This document shows, piece after piece, positions 29,653-32,200 of a stretch of DNA of 32,200 nucleotides. How positions within the stretch are numbered: the first letter of the stretch is position 1; every line of letters starts with the position of its first letter. The stretch is from JBOGXB01 sp050694215 (GTDB lineage: Bacteria > Actinomycetota > CADDZG01 > WHSQ01), in assembly GCA_050694215.1 (NCBI GenBank), contig JBOGXB010000021.1:1-32200 (forward strand). The letters run 5' to 3'. A program made the position numbers and the translations under genes. The notes below the pieces were generated by a model. The model ran no database searches and was not told the DNA's origin. It was given only the letters and a program-made list of their open reading frames with translations.

Positions 29653-32200
29653 TCAGGCGAAGAGTGGAGGTGTGCGCTCAGGGTCGATGTGGAAGCGCTT
29701 GATCGCGTCCGACACGAGCTCGGGTTTCAGATCGCCGAACTCCGCAAGGGCCGCGAGTGTCGCGACCACGATGTGCTCGGGGTCGATCTCGAAGTGCCGG
29801 CGCAGCGCGGGTCGGTCGTCCGACCGGCCGAATCCGTCGGTTCCCAGCGGCACGAAGGGTGCAGGCACCCAGCGCGCGATCTGATCGGGCACCACCTTCA
29901 TGAAGTCACTTACCGCTACGACGGGTCCCTCTACCGATTCCAGCGAGCGAGTAACAAAAGGTTGCCTGCGCGCTTCCTCTGGGTGCAACCGGTTCCAGCG
30001 CTCGGTTTCGAGGCCATCGACGCGCAGCTGCTGGTACGAGGTAGCACTCCATACGTCCGCCGACACCTCGTACTCTTCTGCAAGGACTTCTTGTGCGCGC
30101 AGCGCTTGCTGCATGATCGATCCGGATCCGAGCAGTTGCGCCTTGTGTTTGGCATCGTTCGGCGCCGTTTTGAAGCGGTACAAACCCTTGACGATGCCCT
30201 CCTCGACTCCTTGGGGCATCTCGGGCATCGGGTAGTTCTCGTTGTACAGGGTCAGGTAATAGAAGACGTCCTCGCCCCCGTCCATCATCCGGGACAAGCC
30301 GTTTTGGACGATCAACGCGGTCTCGTACGCGAACGCGGGATCGTAGGAGAGGCAGGCCGGGTTGGTCGATGCAAGCAGCGGGGAGTGCCCGTCCTCGTGC
30401 TGCAAACCTTCCCCGTTAAGGGTCGTTCGTCCGGCCGTTGCGCCGAGCAAGAACCCGCGTCCGCGCTGATCGCCGAAGGACCAGATTAAGTCTCCGATCC
30501 TCTGGAATCCGAACATCGAATAGAACATGAAGAATGGAATCATCGGTTCGCCATGCGTCGAGTAAGAGGTGCCGGCGGCCGTGAACGATCCCATCGATCC
30601 AGCCTCGCTGATCCCCTCCTCGAGGATCTGTCCGTCCTTGGCCTCTCGATATGCGAGGAGGTGTGCGGCGTCCACAGGCTCGTAGAGCTGGCCGCTCGCG
30701 GCGTAGATCTTGAACTCGGGGAACAGCGACTCCATACCGAAAGTACGAGCTTCGTCGGGGATGATGGGAACGACGCGCGTACCGATTTTCTTGTCTCGCA
30801 TAAGCCCCCGCAGGAGCCGAACGAAGGCCATCGTGGTCGAAACCGGTTGCTTCGAGCCCTTGGCGAATTCCGTGTAGATGGCCTCTTTGGGCAACTCGAT
30901 CGCCTTGGGCTCAACCCGTCGCTCGGGCACGAAGCCACCCAACGCATGGCGGCGTGCCAACATGTACTGAACCTCCACGGAGTCCATGCCCGGGTGGTAA
31001 TAGGGAGCGACGCCCTCGTGGATGTCTTCGTCTTTGATCGGAAGCTCCAGGCGTTCGCGAAAGACCCTCAGCTCGTCCTCGGACAGCTTCTTCATCTGAT
31101 GCGTCACGTTGCGGCCTTCGAAGCTCTGCCCCAGAGCCCACCCCTTTACGGTCTTGGCGAGGATGACCGTGGGGGCGTCCTTGAGCTCGATCGCCGTGCG
31201 ATAGGCCGCGTATAGCTTCCGGTAATCGTGGCCACCGCGGCGAAGCCTGGGCAGGTCCTCGTCGGAGAGATGGGCGACCATCTCCTTGAGCCGCGGGTCC
31301 GGGCCGAAGAAGTGCTCGCGGATATAGGCACCTGACTCAACGACATACTTCTGGAACTCGCCGTCGAGCGTCGTGTTCATCTTGTGCACGAGGACGCCGT
31401 CTGTGTCCTTCGCGAGGAGCTCGTCCCACTCGCGGCCCCAGACAACCTTGATCACGTGCCAGCCGGCGCCTCTGAAGATCGATTCGAGCTCCTGGATGAT
31501 CTTCCCGTTGCCGCGCACCGGCCCGTCGAGCCGCTGCAGGTTGCAGTTGACGACGAAGATCAGGTTGTCGAGGCCCTCTCTCGCCGCCAGGGAAAGAGCG
31601 GCCATCGACTCCGGCTCGTCCATCTCGCCATCTCCGACGAAGGCCCACACTCGCTGTTGCGATGTGTCCTTGATGCCGCGGTGCTGTAGGTAGCGGTTGA
31701 AGCGAGCCTGATAGATCGCGTTAAGAGGAGACAGACCCATCGACACGGTGGGGAACTCCCAGAAGCGGGGCATCAGGCGCGGATGGGGATAAGAGGACAA
31801 TCCCCGACCGGTGGTCTCGCGCCGGAAGTGCTCCAGCTGGTCCTCGGTCAGACGACCCTCGAGAAAGGCGCGTGCATAGATGCCGGGGGTCCCGTGTCCC
31901 TGGATGTAGACCTGGTCACTCCCCCCTTCTGCGTCGTGACCCCGGAAGAAGTGGTTGAAGCCGACCTCGTACAGAGACGCCGAGGATGCGTAGGTGGAGA
32001 TGTGCCCCCCGATACCCTCGAACGACTTGTTTGCTCGGGACACCATGACGGCCGAGTTCCAGCGGATGATCTGACGGATCCTGTGCTCGATCTCTTCGTT
32101 GCCGGGGAAATACGGTTCCTGCTCGGGAGCGATGGTGTTGATGTAGTCGGTCGAAACCATCGAGGGCAGACCGATCTGTCGGGATCGAGCATGCTGCAGG
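29653..32200 (-). CDS. aceE: Pyruvate dehydrogenase E1 component, homodimeric (5'-truncated by window edge)
   Basis: The visible 848 C-terminal residues of the single-chain E1 that decarboxylates pyruvate with thiamine diphosphate and passes acetyl to E2. Seen: STDYINTIAPEQEPYFPGNE, GGHISTYASSASLYEVGFNH, the ThDP motif VGDGEMDEPESMAAL through NLIFVVNCNLQRLDGPVRG, and the pyrimidine-domain part EEGISEAGSMGSFTAAGTSY. The frame is open to the right edge (QIGLPSMVSTDY), so the ATG at 32160 is internal and the start lies outside; about 60-80 residues are probably missing. It stands 29 bp upstream of the dehalogenase gene on the same strand. Confidence 0.95.
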   Translation of the reverse strand, partial: LQHARSRQIGLPSMVSTDYINTIAPEQEPYFPGNEEIEHRIRQIIRWNSAVMVSRANKSFEGIGGHISTYASSASLYEVGFNHFFRGHDAEGGSDQVYIQGHGTPGIYARAFLEGRLTEDQLEHFRRETTGRGLSSYPHPRLMPRFWEFPTVSMGLSPLNAIYQARFNRYLQHRGIKDTSQQRVWAFVGDGEMDEPESMAALSLAAREGLDNLIFVVNCNLQRLDGPVRGNGKIIQELESIFRGAGWHVIKVVWGREWDELLAKDTDGVLVHKMNTTLDGEFQKYVVESGAYIREHFFGPDPRLKEMVAHLSDEDLPRLRRGGHDYRKLYAAYRTAIELKDAPTVILAKTVKGWALGQSFEGRNVTHQMKKLSEDELRVFRERLELPIKDEDIHEGVAPYYHPGMDSVEVQYMLARRHALGGFVPERRVEPKAIELPKEAIYTEFAKGSKQPVSTTMAFVRLLRGLMRDKKIGTRVVPIIPDEARTFGMESLFPEFKIYAASGQLYEPVDAAHLLAYREAKDGQILEEGISEAGSMGSFTAAGTSYSTHGEPMIPFFMFYSMFGFQRIGDLIWSFGDQRGRGFLLGATAGRTTLNGEGLQHEDGHSPLLASTNPACLSYDPAFAYETALIVQNGLSRMMDGGEDVFYYLTLYNENYPMPEMPQGVEEGIVKGLYRFKTAPNDAKHKAQLLGSGSIMQQALRAQEVLAEEYEVSADVWSATSYQQLRVDGLETERWNRLHPEEARRQPFVTRSLESVEGPVVAVSDFMKVVPDQIARWVPAPFVPLGTDGFGRSDDRPALRRHFEIDPEHIVVATLAALAEFGDLKPELVSDAIKRFHIDPERTPPLFA

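Overview
The window is high-GC DNA (about two thirds G+C by eye) with dense coding on both strands. It looks like a chromosomal segment of an actinomycete, probably an uncultured lineage. This is inferred from the gene content: a single-chain pyruvate dehydrogenase E1 (AceE), a wax ester synthase/diacylglycerol acyltransferase, a DrrA/DrrB-type ABC exporter, a membrane Ser/Thr kinase with a Pro-rich outer tail, many signal-peptide proteins, and frequent TANNNT elements placed 6-8 nt before start codons (leaderless mRNA). I saw no tRNA, rRNA, insertion sequence, prophage or CRISPR array.

Layout. 1-2445: a cut-off zinc-ribbon protein faces a sulfite-oxidase-like molybdopterin protein with an added N-terminal helical segment, then a P1-family (DmpA/NylC-like) self-processing peptidase and two overlapping tiny genes. 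2474-3828 (minus): protein-L-isoaspartate methyltransferase followed by three very small genes, one of them an isolated histidine-kinase dimerisation domain. 3865-6663: wax synthase, a secreted unknown and a KDPG-type aldolase. 6928-8693: a two-gene drug/lipid exporter.

8968-15116 is the most notable part. Four tightly coupled genes encode a HerA-like ATPase with a non-canonical P-loop, an Mre11/SbcD nuclease, a Rad50/SbcC zinc-hook ATPase and a NurA-like nuclease. This is the partner set of the archaeal HerA-NurA-Mre11-Rad50 DNA-end-resection system, gathered in one bacterial operon. It is preceded by a hairpin-rich 274-bp intergenic region and followed by tandem GC-rich hairpins. A role in double-strand-break processing, or possibly in defence, is inferred.

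15225-23955: class V aminotransferase, lipoprotein, a large penicillin-acylase-family Ntn hydrolase divergent from a Ser/Thr kinase, a short YoaR/PG_binding_4 membrane protein, an AlkZ-like winged-helix protein carrying QxQ, a thermonuclease-like lipoprotein and an SCP2-domain protein. 24046-32200: a small unknown protein, a thiolase, a histidine kinase/receiver pair, a BNR/sialidase-like secreted protein whose N-terminus is split between frames, a haloalkane-dehalogenase-like hydrolase, and AceE running off the right edge.

Two modes of translation start are visible. At least nine genes, mostly first in their transcript, have a TANNNT hexamer 6-8 nt before the start codon and no Shine-Dalgarno. 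Several others, such as 2105, 2773, 6928, 8968, 23500, 24354 and 27367, have clear AGGAGG-type sites. This contrast was used to choose most starts.
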